64,000 bases of DNA from an uncultured Bacilli bacterium (GCA_934167695.1 CAKPLP010000007.1:15316-79315); one strand, 5' to 3'; shown: positions 35,750 to 44,796, counted from the stretch's first letter. The notes: generated by a model from the sequence alone, not told the origin. Program-made: numbers and translations.

Positions 35750-35778
35750 TTGCAAAATTACAAAAAATATGCTATAAT
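35750..35778 (+). promoter_or_regulatory. Strong promoter for the sigma-factor gene
   Basis: TTGCAA and TATAAT are separated by 17 bp, with TG-C before the -10. Confidence 0.8.
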
Positions 35779-35819
35779 ATAGCAGTTTTTTGAAAAAAAG
35801 AGGGGGAAAAATAATAAGT

Positions 35820-36896
35820 ATGAAAAATAAAGAACTATTTATAGATGGCTACAAACTACCACAACCACTATCAAAGGATGAAACAAACAGACTACTAAAA
35901 GAAGTAAGTGAAGGATCAACAACTGCTAGACAATTACTAGCAGTTCATAATATTCGCTTTGTTATAAAAGAAGTATTAAATACATTCGCTACTGTTGAAT
36001 ATGATAAAGATGAATTAGTATCTATAGGAAATATTGGATTGTTAAAGGCTATTGATAATTATGATTTAACAAAAGGAGTTAATTTTCTTACCTATACCGT
36101 TAGATGTATCGATAATGAAATATTAATGTTTTTAAGAAAATTAACAAAAGCAAGAAATACAGATAGTTTAGAAAAAGTAATAGGCAATAACGAGGATGGC
36201 AGTGAAACAAAATTAAAAGATATATTAAGTACTGATAATGACTTATTAGAAAATAAAGAAAAAATTGAAACCTATAAAGCAATTAGAGAAATAGTAAAAA
36301 ACTTACCAAAAACAGAAAAAGAAATTATAATGTTATATTTTGGGTTCTATGATGATCAGGTATATACACAAAAGGAAATTGCAGAAGCATTACATCTTTC
36401 ACAATCATATGTATCAAGAGTTATAAAACGTGCAGTAGAACAAATCGGTATGGAATTACAATCTCGTGAATTTATAGAACTATCTAAAAAGAAAAAGAAA
36501 CAACCAAAAGGAAAAAATAATGGTATACAATCAATTTATGAATATTTTGAAGAATATACAAAAGAACAAATAAATGATATGTTAGCAAAATTATCATCAG
36601 AAGAAATTGAACTAGTTAAATTAAGATATGGTGAAGATCTAGAAAAGCCAGTACGATTAAAATTAAAAGAAGAATACAAAAATAAATTCTATGGTTATTT
36701 ACTTCCAAGAATGAAAAAAATGTTAGCAAATCCTGATGTGGAATTTAAAAGAGTACATAGAGATCCTAAAAATAAAAAAAATAATTTATCAAGAAAAAAA
36801 CCAATATCACAAATTTTAGAATTAAATAATAACCAAAACGAGTTTTTAACTAATGAGAAAAATAATCAATATCAATTAGTAAAACATACTAAATAA
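35820..36896 (+). CDS. Sigma-70 family factor resembling sporulation SigE/SigK, with long C-terminal extension
   Basis: ATG 35820 follows AGGGGG by 13 bases; an upstream TTG (35790) is less likely. Region 2 has DELVSIGNIGLLKAIDNYD and FLTYTVRCIDNEILMFLRK, which matches SigE/SigK (family: LATYAxRCIENEILMxLR) better than SigA. Region 4 has LPKTEKEIIMLYFGFYD and a helix-turn-helix TQKEIAEALHLSQSYVSRVIKRA. After about residue 220 there is a ~140-residue Lys-rich extension with a second LSSEEIELVKLRYG motif, possibly a degenerate extra region 4. No anti-sigma gene is adjacent. The target genes are unknown. Confidence 0.8.
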   Translation: MKNKELFIDGYKLPQPLSKDETNRLLKEVSEGSTTARQLLAVHNIRFVIKEVLNTFATVEYDKDELVSIGNIGLLKAIDNYDLTKGVNFLTYTVRCIDNEILMFLRKLTKARNTDSLEKVIGNNEDGSETKLKDILSTDNDLLENKEKIETYKAIREIVKNLPKTEKEIIMLYFGFYDDQVYTQKEIAEALHLSQSYVSRVIKRAVEQIGMELQSREFIELSKKKKKQPKGKNNGIQSIYEYFEEYTKEQINDMLAKLSSEEIELVKLRYGEDLEKPVRLKLKEEYKNKFYGYLLPRMKKMLANPDVEFKRVHRDPKNKKNNLSRKKPISQILELNNNQNEFLTNEKNNQYQLVKHTK

Positions 36897-36928
36897 AGAA
36901 ACTACTAGCATTCAGTTCCTTTATTTTT
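36895..36928 (+). terminator. Probable terminator after the sigma gene
   Basis: AAAGAAACT and AGTTCCTTT pair with one mismatch around a 10-nt loop, followed by ATTTTT. Confidence 0.55.
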
Positions 36929-37033
36929 ATACAAAATACATCATATGATCAAAAAACAATTCTATTTACAACTTTCTAATTATAATATATAATGAATATA
37001 TCAAATTTATTAATAATGGAAAGGTGACTAGAA

Positions 37034-37342
37034 ATGTTAGAATATATAATAATTGCTTTGATATTAATAATAATTATGTTTGCCATAATTAAAAGTACCA
37101 AAAAAGATGTAAATTTAGATTTAAATAAATTAGTAGAATACTTAGGCGGAAAAGATAATATTATTAAAACAGAAACAGAACTTTCTAGATTTAAAGCCAC
37201 TTTAAAGGATGTATCCAAAGCCAATAAAGATGGAATTCAAAAATTAGGAGCTAAAGGAATTGTTGAAATTGATAATCAGTTGAAAATTATTTTAGGACCG
37301 GAATCTAAACAATTAAAGAAGTACATAGACGAGCTAAAATAA
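37034..37342 (+). CDS. Membrane-anchored EIIB-like PTS domain lacking the phosphocysteine
   Basis: The protein has 102 residues: one membrane segment (about 3-20), then a single domain with the pattern of glucose-type PTS EIIB: LVEYLGGKDNIIKTETELSRFKATLKDVSKANKDGIQKLGAKGIVE. In true EIIB the stretch reads NC-x-TRLR with the phosphorylated Cys; here it is TETELSRFK, so phosphotransfer is not possible. No PTS genes are near. A sensor or adaptor role is only a guess. Confidence 0.75.
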   Translation: MLEYIIIALILIIIMFAIIKSTKKDVNLDLNKLVEYLGGKDNIIKTETELSRFKATLKDVSKANKDGIQKLGAKGIVEIDNQLKIILGPESKQLKKYIDELK

Positions 37343-37352
37343 GCTCGTTTTA
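37329..37352 (+). terminator. Terminator of the EIIB-like gene
   Basis: ACGAGCT / AGCTCGT stem with a 6-nt loop, then TTTTAT; the stem spans the stop codon. Confidence 0.75.
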
Positions 37353-37357
37353 TAATC

Positions 37358-37386
37358 TTTACAAATATTAGTTTTAGTAGTATAAT
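37358..37386 (+). promoter_or_regulatory. Promoter for the alarmone synthetase operon
   Basis: TTTACA and TATAAT are separated by 17 bp. Confidence 0.8.
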
Positions 37387-37428
37387 TAACATTCGTCACA
37401 AAATGGTGATATGAAAAAAGGTGATTTT

Positions 37429-38073
37429 ATGGAACACGAAAAAAAGAAAGTTAGTATAACCAAAGAAGAAATAGAAATGCTTCTTTTAAAATATAATTCA
37501 GCACTAAAAACATTAGAGAATCATTTAAATATTTTGATTAATGATTTTGAATTTAAAAATAGATATATGCCAGTAGAACATGTAAAATCAAGAATAAAAA
37601 AATTTGATTCAGCGATTGCAAAACTGTCAAGGAAAAACTATGACATAACAGTAGAAAATATAGAAGCACATGTTCATGATATGGTTGGAGTTAGAATAGT
37701 ATGTTCATTTCTAGACGATGTATATAAAATAAGAGAACTAGTTAAAAATAGTGATTTTATAACAGTATACGAAGAAAAGGACTATATAAAAAATCCTAAA
37801 GAAACAGGATACTCTAGTTATCACTTACTTGTTTATGTCCCTGTTTACTTATCAGATGGAGTAGAGTTAGTAAAAGCAGAAATTCAAATAAGAACAATGG
37901 CAATGGATTTCTGGGCTAGTTTGGATCATAAAATTCAATACAAATTTGAAGAAAAAATACCAGAAGATGTAATTGAAGAAATGCATAAATGTTCAGTTGA
38001 CATCAATAACTTGGACAGTAAAATGTTAAGTTTAAATGAAACAGTCCAAAGTTACTTAAGCGACGAAGAATAA
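37429..38073 (+). CDS. Small alarmone synthetase, (p)ppGpp synthetase (RelA/SpoT domain only)
   Basis: ATG 37429 has AGGTG five bases upstream; the earlier ATG (37411) has a poor site. The 214-residue protein is a stand-alone synthetase domain as in YjbM/YwaC (RelQ/RelP): SRIKKFDSAIAKL, VHDMVGVRIVCSF with the catalytic-site Asp/Arg area, YIKNPKETGYSSYHLLVYVPV and AEIQIRTMAMDFWASLDHKIQYK. It lacks hydrolase, TGS and ACT domains. It overlaps the next gene by one base. Confidence 0.92.
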   Translation: MEHEKKKVSITKEEIEMLLLKYNSALKTLENHLNILINDFEFKNRYMPVEHVKSRIKKFDSAIAKLSRKNYDITVENIEAHVHDMVGVRIVCSFLDDVYKIRELVKNSDFITVYEEKDYIKNPKETGYSSYHLLVYVPVYLSDGVELVKAEIQIRTMAMDFWASLDHKIQYKFEEKIPEDVIEEMHKCSVDINNLDSKMLSLNETVQSYLSDEE

Positions 38074-38579
38074 TGAGTCTTTTAATAATAAGTGATATTC
38101 ATGGCTCAGATGATAGTCTAAAAAAACTAACTCAAGAAATGCAAAAAGTTGATAAAATAATAATATTAGGAGATTATTTAAATTACAGTAATGATGAAAA
38201 TAAAGAACTAATAACTATTTTAAACAATCTAAAAGAAAAAATAATAGGTATAAAAGGTAACTGTGATACAGAATATACTAAGTCTCTTTTAAATTTTAAA
38301 TTACATAATTATTATTTATTAGAAATAGATGGTTTAACCCTATTTTTGACACATGGAAACATTGATTATAGTTATTTAATAGATGAAAGTTATATTAAAG
38401 TATCAGGGCATACTCATGTATACTTATTAAATGAAAATCAAATAAATCCCGGAAGTATTGCCTACCCAAGACTAAATAAGAATAAAACATACATAATATA
38501 TGAAAATAATACTTTTGAACTATTCGATCTAGATACAAAAGAGAAAATCAAAAAATTAGTAATAGAAAGGAAAAAATAA
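38073..38579 (+). CDS. YfcE/MJ0936-type metallophosphoesterase
   Basis: The 168-residue protein has all the motifs of the calcineurin-like fold in order: SDIHGS, GDYLNY, GNCD, THG, GHTH and NPGS. This two-metal phosphodiesterase group hydrolyses small phosphodiesters; the physiological substrate is not known. Translation is coupled to the alarmone synthetase (stop and start overlap), and the cysteine desulfurase starts two bases after its stop. Confidence 0.9.
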   Translation: MSLLIISDIHGSDDSLKKLTQEMQKVDKIIILGDYLNYSNDENKELITILNNLKEKIIGIKGNCDTEYTKSLLNFKLHNYYLLEIDGLTLFLTHGNIDYSYLIDESYIKVSGHTHVYLLNENQINPGSIAYPRLNKNKTYIIYENNTFELFDLDTKEKIKKLVIERKK

Positions 38580-38580
38580 T

Positions 38581-39708
38581 ATGATTTATTTAGATTATAG
38601 TGCAACAACTCCTGTAAATAATGAAGTTTTAGATACATTTACAAAAGCAACTATTACCTTTCCGGGCAACCCTAATTCACTCCATAAATTAGGGCTAGAA
38701 TCAAAAAAATTAATTGATGCCTCTACTAAACAAATAGCAAAATTATTAAATATTCATGAAAATGAAATAATTTATACCTCAGGAGCAACAGAGTCAAACA
38801 ATACAGCAATAGAAGGAGTTTTGTCTAGATATAGTTCAAGAGGTAAACATATTATTACAACAAAACTAGAACATTCATCTATTTTAGAAACACTAAAATA
38901 TTTTGAAAAATTAGGTTATAAAGTAAGTTATGTAAAATTAGATGAAAATGGCCAAGTAGATTTAGATGATTTAAAACAATTAATTACAGATGAAACTGTA
39001 TTAGTAACAATAGCCAGCGTAAATAGTGAAACTGGTGTAAAGCAAGATTTGAATAAAATAAAAAAGGTCTTACTTCCACATAAAAAGATAATTTTTCATT
39101 CTGATGTAACCCAAAGTATAGGTAAAGAGAAAATCGATTTATCACCAGTAGATCTAGCCAGTTTTTCAGCCCAAAAATTTTATGGATTAAAAGGAATAGG
39201 CTTATTAATAAAAAAAGAACATTTAGAAATCGATCCATTAATAAAAGGAGGAAAATCAACTACCATATATAGAAGTGGTACTCCATCCCCAGCCTTAATA
39301 GCATCCATGGCTAAAGCTCTGCGTCTTGCCTTAGATAATATAGATGAAAAATATAGTAAAGTAGAAAACTTAAATAAGTACTTAGTAAGAGAATTACAAA
39401 AAATAAAAGAGGTTCATATTAATAGTAACAATTACTCAATACCACACATAATAAATATCAGTATAGAAAAAATAAAACCAGAAACTATGTTACATGCCCT
39501 TGAACAAAATAATATATACATATCAACCAAAACTGCCTGTAGTAAAAGTGAAACTATTTCAGAAGCGGTTTATGAGTTAACAAAAAATATGGATTATGCT
39601 ACTCATTCCTTAAGAATAAGTTTATCATATTTAACTACAAAAGAAGAGTTAGATATATTTATAAAAGTTTTAAAAGATCAAATAATAAAATTAAAGATAT
39701 TAAGTTAG
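38581..39708 (+). CDS. Cysteine desulfurase (NifS/IscS family)
   Basis: This PLP enzyme takes sulfur from cysteine for tRNA thiolation or Fe-S clusters. The protein has 375 residues: YLDYSATTP at the N-terminus, SGATESNNTAI, TKLEHSSI, HSDVTQSIGK, the PLP Lys in SFSAQKFYGLKG and the persulfide Cys in STKTACSKSE. It is third in the operon with the alarmone synthetase and phosphodiesterase. No IscU/SufU or ThiI gene lies next to it. Confidence 0.92.
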   Translation: MIYLDYSATTPVNNEVLDTFTKATITFPGNPNSLHKLGLESKKLIDASTKQIAKLLNIHENEIIYTSGATESNNTAIEGVLSRYSSRGKHIITTKLEHSSILETLKYFEKLGYKVSYVKLDENGQVDLDDLKQLITDETVLVTIASVNSETGVKQDLNKIKKVLLPHKKIIFHSDVTQSIGKEKIDLSPVDLASFSAQKFYGLKGIGLLIKKEHLEIDPLIKGGKSTTIYRSGTPSPALIASMAKALRLALDNIDEKYSKVENLNKYLVRELQKIKEVHINSNNYSIPHIINISIEKIKPETMLHALEQNNIYISTKTACSKSETISEAVYELTKNMDYATHSLRISLSYLTTKEELDIFIKVLKDQIIKLKILS

Positions 39709-39731
39709 TACATCACAAAATGTACTTTTTT
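39707..39731 (+). terminator. Terminator after the cysteine desulfurase operon
   Basis: AGTACA / TGTACT stem with an 8-nt loop, followed by a T run. Confidence 0.85.
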
Positions 39732-39751
39732 CTTTATAAATAAAAAAAGTA

Positions 39752-39760
39752 TGTTATAAT
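39752..39760 (+). promoter_or_regulatory. Extended -10 promoter for the 39778 gene
   Basis: TG-T-TATAAT lies 18 nt before the ATG. Confidence 0.6.
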
Positions 39761-39777
39761 TAAAATAGGTGAGTAGA

Positions 39778-41115
39778 ATGAATAGAAAAGAATGGAATGA
39801 TTTTTTTAAAAGTAATAAAGTACTTATCTTATTAATATTATTATCATCAGTAGTATTAGTAGGAAGCAGTTATGCATGGTATACATTAAGCATTACATCA
39901 GATAAAACTCATACCTTAACAGCAGGTACTTTATCATTAGAATTAGGAGAACAAGACACTACTATTAACCTTGTAAACGCTGTTCCGCAAACAGATAAGG
40001 AAGGTTTAAAAAATGAGGCTTATACATTTACAATTACCAATAATGGTACATTAAGTAGTAACTATGCCGTTTATTTAGATGATGTTGATTTAACTACAGG
40101 AAATAGTAGGATGAGTGATTCGGTAATAAAATATAATTTAGTAAAAAATGATGTATCTCTTGGTACCACATATTTAAACTCTTTAACAAATACCAACGGT
40201 TCAAGATCATTAGTAACAGGAAATATTGACCCGGGGGTAACAATTACTTTCAAATTATCAATGTGGATTACAGAAGAAGCTACTGTTGATATTTCTGGAC
40301 AAGAATTTATCGCTAAAATAAGATTAGAAGGAAATCAAGCATTAAAATTATGTAAAAGAGCAACAACACTTCATACAGAAACTTGTGCTCAAACCTCTTC
40401 AACACAAGCATGCAGTTCTGATGGATATGTAGCAGGATCTAAAGGAACTACTATTACTTATGGAAATTTAGGAACAAAAGGAAAATTATCAATAGGAGAT
40501 GCCTTTGACTGCGATGTTAATGGGGACGGAGTATATAATGCTGAATATGAAAGATTTTATTATATGACAGATATGGATGATGATACAGCAGTTTTAATAT
40601 ATTACAATAATGTAGTAGGAGGAAGTCTATATCATCCAACAGCTTTTGCCTATGATGATGCTCAAGTAAATAATAATGGTCCAATAACAGCAGCAAAACA
40701 ACTACCAACAATCAATCAATGGAAAAATGTAAGTTTGAAAAATACAAAAAGACAAATATTAAGTGAACTAGGTACAACATCAACTGAAGCTGGAAATTTA
40801 CCAACAGCATTTAGTTACGATGGATATGCTGCAAGATTATTAACATATCAAGAACTATATAATGCTTGTTACTATCCTTCAACACAATCAATTTATTTCT
40901 CAGGTGATTGCCGATTTATTTTAGAAAATACTAAATATTCAAATAATAGTAATTTAACTGGAATTTGGTTAGAAACTCCAGCAGCTCAGACTACAGTTCA
41001 TGCAGAATATGTTAGCGGACTAGATAAATCAACAGGACAGTTGCATGTATTTGATAATAGTGACTTTGGTGTTCGCCCAGTAATAGAAGTTACAAAATCC
41101 AGAATATTATATTAA
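39778..41115 (+). CDS. TasA-like domain fused to a lectin-like (DUF6273-type) domain, surface protein
   Basis: ATG 39778 follows AGGTGAG; an in-frame GTG at 39769 lies inside that site. The 445-residue protein has a membrane segment ending SSYAWYTLS, then a TasA-like domain (LTAGTLSLELGEQDTTI...EAYTFTITNNGTL), about residues 40-190. The C-terminal part begins with an EF-hand-like loop DVNGDGVYNAEYE and continues with FYYMTDMDDDTAVLIYYNN, ITYQEL-type and FGVRPVIEVTKS motifs. This resembles the body of the proteins at 34808 and 47936. It joins two surface families that are separate elsewhere in the window. Confidence 0.7.
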   Translation: MNRKEWNDFFKSNKVLILLILLSSVVLVGSSYAWYTLSITSDKTHTLTAGTLSLELGEQDTTINLVNAVPQTDKEGLKNEAYTFTITNNGTLSSNYAVYLDDVDLTTGNSRMSDSVIKYNLVKNDVSLGTTYLNSLTNTNGSRSLVTGNIDPGVTITFKLSMWITEEATVDISGQEFIAKIRLEGNQALKLCKRATTLHTETCAQTSSTQACSSDGYVAGSKGTTITYGNLGTKGKLSIGDAFDCDVNGDGVYNAEYERFYYMTDMDDDTAVLIYYNNVVGGSLYHPTAFAYDDAQVNNNGPITAAKQLPTINQWKNVSLKNTKRQILSELGTTSTEAGNLPTAFSYDGYAARLLTYQELYNACYYPSTQSIYFSGDCRFILENTKYSNNSNLTGIWLETPAAQTTVHAEYVSGLDKSTGQLHVFDNSDFGVRPVIEVTKSRILY

Positions 41116-41119
41116 TAAT

Positions 41120-41152
41120 AAAAAACATTTAATTGAATTAGATGTTTTTTTA
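41120..41152 (+). terminator. Terminator before the pilin-like gene
   Basis: AAAAAACAT and ATGTTTTTT close an imperfect stem with an inner AATT / AATT pairing and a T run. Confidence 0.65.
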
Positions 41153-41184
41153 TTTTATACTATTACTAAAGGTAGGCGAAGTAA

Positions 41185-43362
41185 ATGAAAAAAATAAACA
41201 ATAAAGCTTTTACAATGCTTGAATTATTAGCATCAATAATAATCCTTATAATTATTAGTGGTATTGCCATATCATCAGTCGCCGGTTACTTAAAAAAATC
41301 ACATAATGAATACTGCAAATCAACTGTTGACATGGTAACATTAGCAGGTAGAGATTACTATAAAGATAATCGTTCACAATTACCACTAGAAGGAACAAAA
41401 GAGGTTTATCTAAGACAACTAATAAATGAAAAATATATCGAAACTGTAACAGATTACAATAAAAAAACTTGTGATATTGACCGTAGTAAAGTAGTTGTAT
41501 CAAAACAATTTGGCAACGTTTATTATTACAGCACATATTTGTATTGCAATAAGTGTACAACAGAAAATACAACAAAAGAAGTAACATCTCCAACAATAAC
41601 ATTTACTCCAAACAAAGGAACTTATACTAATAAAGATGCTAATATCAAAATAAATATTAAAGATCGAAAAAATGACATTACATCCTACAAATATCAAATA
41701 TTACAAAAAATAAATAACAACTTTACTCCAATAAAAGAAGTAATTAAAGATAATGTTCAAAAAGATAATGTGAATTTTAATGTAAAATTAAATAAAAAAG
41801 GTACATATAAAATAAAAGTTTCAGCCTATAACGTTATTTCCAAGAAAACAGAAGCTACAAGTGGTGAATACATCTTAAACTATGTTTTAGACTGTAATAA
41901 ACAAGTATCCATAACTACAAATGATTTTCAAGAAAACATCTGGAAAAAGGGTGAATTAAATATTAAAATTAATGCAAAAGGTTCAGTAGATAGTTATGAT
42001 GTTTATTTAAAAAAAGATAATAATGATTATAATAAAATTGTAACATTTGCAACAAAAGAAATTTCAAAAAAATATTCTGAAACAGGAAAATATACCTTTT
42101 ATATAGAAGCAAGGGATGATCAAGGACAAAGTTGTAAAACTAAAGAATATACCTATTTAATTGATAACAAAGCACCAACATGTACAACATCAAATGTTTC
42201 AGATAGTTGGACTAATAATAATGTTAGTTTAACTTATTATTGTTCTGACCAAGAAAGCGGTTGTAAACAAAATGTAATTATTCAAACATTTACAGAAAAC
42301 ATGAACAGTTTATCATCACCAGTTGTTGTACATGATAATGCCGGAAACGATGCAATCTGCCCTCAAAGAACTATAAAAATAGATAAAATTGCACCTAGTT
42401 GTAAAGTTGACTTAAATGGAACACTAGGAGACAATGATTATTATATAAGTAATAAAGTAACAGGAAAATTAACCTATGATAAAAATGATAGTTTGAGTGA
42501 TATAAAGTACTATGATATAGCTAAATCAAGAGAAGATATTAACAAAACAAATACAAAAGTACAAACAAGTACAACAAGAAATACAAGCACAAAAAAACGC
42601 TATTATGGTTATGTTGCAGATGAAGCTGGCAATGTTGGTGAATGTGAAAGTAAAAAATTTAGATTAGATCATACACAACCAACTTGTAACTTAAAAACAA
42701 CAGGAGTAAACTATGATACAAATAATGGATGGTATAATTCTGGAAATGTGGACGTCATATTAAAAGGTTCAGCAGGTGTAAGTGGTTTACAAACATGTAA
42801 AATAGGGAGTAAAGAAGTAGATTGTGACGGAGGCAAAGTAACACACAAAAATAGTGGTGCAAATATTAACTATAATGCTACCGTAACAAATAAAGCTGGT
42901 AATTCTACTCCGTGCTATATTACATTTAATCTCGATAAAGATAATCCAGAGATTACTTCATCTAAAATAACCCCTGTTGGAGGACAATTATGTAATGGTA
43001 GTGTTACAAATAAACAAAAAATAGTAAAAGGAGAAACAGCAACATTAAAAATAAAATATGAGGTAAAAATAAAGGATAAAACAAGTGGAATAGGTTCAAT
43101 TAGATATATCTTAGCTCCAGTCGCTTATATTTCTTCAGCACCAACTTCAAAAACCACCACAACAACAATTAAATATGGTAATAATATTACTCAGGAAACT
43201 ACAAATTATATTTACACAGGAGAAGGTGGAGGTAGTAAAAGTGTAAGTAAAAGTTATACATTTAAAGCTACAATAGGTCCATTCGATAGTGATATGTATT
43301 ATTGTTTTGATTACAGTGCTAATGTACAAACAATCGATAAGGCAGGAAACTGGGGTTACTAA
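41185..43362 (+). CDS. Pilin-like protein: type IV prepilin N-terminus with long Ig-like C-terminal region
   Basis: The protein has 725 residues. The N-terminus KAFTMLELLASIIILIIISGIAI is a class III-type methylation and assembly helix: F after the cleavage site, Glu at +5, then a long hydrophobic helix. The residue before the cut is Ala rather than the usual Gly. A ~110-residue globular head with CNKC follows. After that come at least four beta-sandwich modules with motifs DNKAPTCTTSNVSDSW, DQESGCKQ, DNAGNDAICP and DEAGNVGECE. Normal pilins have 100-180 residues. A prepilin peptidase and assembly ATPase are not in the window. Confidence 0.8.
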   Translation: MKKINNKAFTMLELLASIIILIIISGIAISSVAGYLKKSHNEYCKSTVDMVTLAGRDYYKDNRSQLPLEGTKEVYLRQLINEKYIETVTDYNKKTCDIDRSKVVVSKQFGNVYYYSTYLYCNKCTTENTTKEVTSPTITFTPNKGTYTNKDANIKINIKDRKNDITSYKYQILQKINNNFTPIKEVIKDNVQKDNVNFNVKLNKKGTYKIKVSAYNVISKKTEATSGEYILNYVLDCNKQVSITTNDFQENIWKKGELNIKINAKGSVDSYDVYLKKDNNDYNKIVTFATKEISKKYSETGKYTFYIEARDDQGQSCKTKEYTYLIDNKAPTCTTSNVSDSWTNNNVSLTYYCSDQESGCKQNVIIQTFTENMNSLSSPVVVHDNAGNDAICPQRTIKIDKIAPSCKVDLNGTLGDNDYYISNKVTGKLTYDKNDSLSDIKYYDIAKSREDINKTNTKVQTSTTRNTSTKKRYYGYVADEAGNVGECESKKFRLDHTQPTCNLKTTGVNYDTNNGWYNSGNVDVILKGSAGVSGLQTCKIGSKEVDCDGGKVTHKNSGANINYNATVTNKAGNSTPCYITFNLDKDNPEITSSKITPVGGQLCNGSVTNKQKIVKGETATLKIKYEVKIKDKTSGIGSIRYILAPVAYISSAPTSKTTTTTIKYGNNITQETTNYIYTGEGGGSKSVSKSYTFKATIGPFDSDMYYCFDYSANVQTIDKAGNWGY

Positions 43363-43371
43363 AAATAATAT

Positions 43372-43400
43372 TTTACAAATGAAAAAAATAATGATATACT
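43372..43400 (+). promoter_or_regulatory. Promoter for the 43428 gene
   Basis: TTTACA and TATACT are separated by 17 bp, with TG-A before the -10. Confidence 0.75.
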
Positions 43401-43427
43401 AACAAAGTTTTAGAAAGGAGAAACATT

Positions 43428-44099
43428 ATGACAGAATTATATATTGGATATAAAAAAACAAATCAAATAGTATTAAAAGATGGCAAAGTATTTTTAAACA
43501 TGCAAGAACTTCAAAAAATAAAAAACAATACATATAATTTAAATCAAGATACAAGACTAAAACTTTTTAGTGAAAATGAAGAACATCTAGATGAAAAAAC
43601 ACTAGCAATGTTAACAGTTACTGATACAAAAAATATACCAGTACCAACAGATCTAATTTATACTATATCTAATAACGTAAGAGGCTATATTTATCCAAGA
43701 AAAGAAGACAAAGAAGATATTAGAACTTCTAAAATGAGAAAGATAGTAGATGATTTAACAAAATTAAAAGAAGATGCTATCATTCTAGGAAAAAAAGGAA
43801 TATATATAGGTCATCTAACAAAATATAATACTGAAAATTTACAGGTAATAGACCCTAGTGCATTAAAAAAAGTTCATAACAATAGTAATCAAACAATGAA
43901 AAATATTTCTGAAATTAATGATTATTATTTAAGAACAGTTTTTAACGGAGATAAGTCTCTTGAAAAAGCATTAATACAAGACTATAAAAAAACAGGTTAC
44001 TTATATTTTGGAGATTATTTAGAAGAAACTGCTCCAAAATATTGTACAGTAGAAGAGTATGAAAAAAATTTACCTAAGATTTTAAGAATAGGGCGATAA
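43428..44099 (+). CDS. Kinase-like (possibly pseudokinase) protein, paralogue of the 47077 gene
   Basis: The 223-residue protein is soluble. Its C-terminal half has LTKLKEDAIILGKKGIYIG...YNTENLQVIDPSAL. This lines up with LSILKEDLLLLSDNNILVEDFNKDN...IYLIDPGSY in the 47077 protein, where the layout resembles the catalytic loop (HxxxxN) and metal-binding (DFG-like IDP) motifs of the protein kinase/APH fold. The N-terminal Gly-rich loop is not evident. The substrate and activity are unknown. It has its own promoter and AAAGGAG site. Confidence 0.5.
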   Translation: MTELYIGYKKTNQIVLKDGKVFLNMQELQKIKNNTYNLNQDTRLKLFSENEEHLDEKTLAMLTVTDTKNIPVPTDLIYTISNNVRGYIYPRKEDKEDIRTSKMRKIVDDLTKLKEDAIILGKKGIYIGHLTKYNTENLQVIDPSALKKVHNNSNQTMKNISEINDYYLRTVFNGDKSLEKALIQDYKKTGYLYFGDYLEETAPKYCTVEEYEKNLPKILRIGR

Positions 44100-44129
44100 T
44101 TGACAAATAATACTAATAAGTGTTATGAT
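44100..44129 (+). promoter_or_regulatory. Promoter for the glucosaminidase gene
   Basis: TTGACA and TATGAT are separated by 18 bp, with TG-T before the -10. The -35 begins one base after the upstream stop codon. Confidence 0.7.
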
Positions 44130-44151
44130 TAAAACATCAATGAGGTGAATT

Positions 44152-44796
44152 ATGAAAAAAACACATGCAATTAGTGTTCTTCTATCATCAATAGGTATAT
44201 GCATGATTGTCATTGCACTTATCATGATAGGAGTAACTAATCCAGATAGTTTTATATCATATAGTAGTAATAATGAGATTTTAACTACTAGCATGAAATA
44301 TACTTCTGCTAGTACTATAAAAGAAGTAAGTATGAAAAAATCTCCTAATGCTACAATAGAAGTTGCAGAAGCCTTCCAAGGTGACATTATGTCTGGCCAA
44401 ACAGTAGAAGAAATAGCAATTCAACTAAACAAACATTTAGGTACAGATATGCTTATGAATAAAGGTGAATTAATTGCTAGTTACTGTATAAGCCTAGGAG
44501 TTGATCCTTACGTTGCAGCAGCAATAATGCTTCATGAAAGTGGATGCCATTCCAAATGTAGTGCTTTAGCACGTAAATGCTACAATGTCGCAGGTCAAAA
44601 AGGAAGTCCAAGTTGTAGTGGAAGCTACAAGGGATACTCATCAATAGACGAAGGCATAAAAGGTGCAATAAATAATTTATATAAAAACTATTATTCTAAA
44701 GGATATAATACTGTTGAAAAAATAGGGCCAAGATATGCTGAAAGTAATACTTGGATATCAAAGATTAATAGTTATGTTAGTTTACTAAAAAGCTAA
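44152..44796 (+). CDS. Membrane-anchored glucosaminidase/lysozyme-like peptidoglycan hydrolase
   Basis: The protein has 214 residues: one N-terminal membrane segment (about 8-28), a ~60-residue linker, and a GH73/lysozyme-type domain. GVDPYVAAAIMLHESGC holds the likely catalytic Glu, KCYNVAGQKG and YKGYSSIDEGIKGAINNLYKNYY form the substrate cleft, and GPRYAESNTWISKINSYVSLL is the family C-terminus. It probably cuts the glycan chain during growth or separation. It is flanked by its own promoter and terminator. Confidence 0.85.
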   Translation: MKKTHAISVLLSSIGICMIVIALIMIGVTNPDSFISYSSNNEILTTSMKYTSASTIKEVSMKKSPNATIEVAEAFQGDIMSGQTVEEIAIQLNKHLGTDMLMNKGELIASYCISLGVDPYVAAAIMLHESGCHSKCSALARKCYNVAGQKGSPSCSGSYKGYSSIDEGIKGAINNLYKNYYSKGYNTVEKIGPRYAESNTWISKINSYVSLLKS

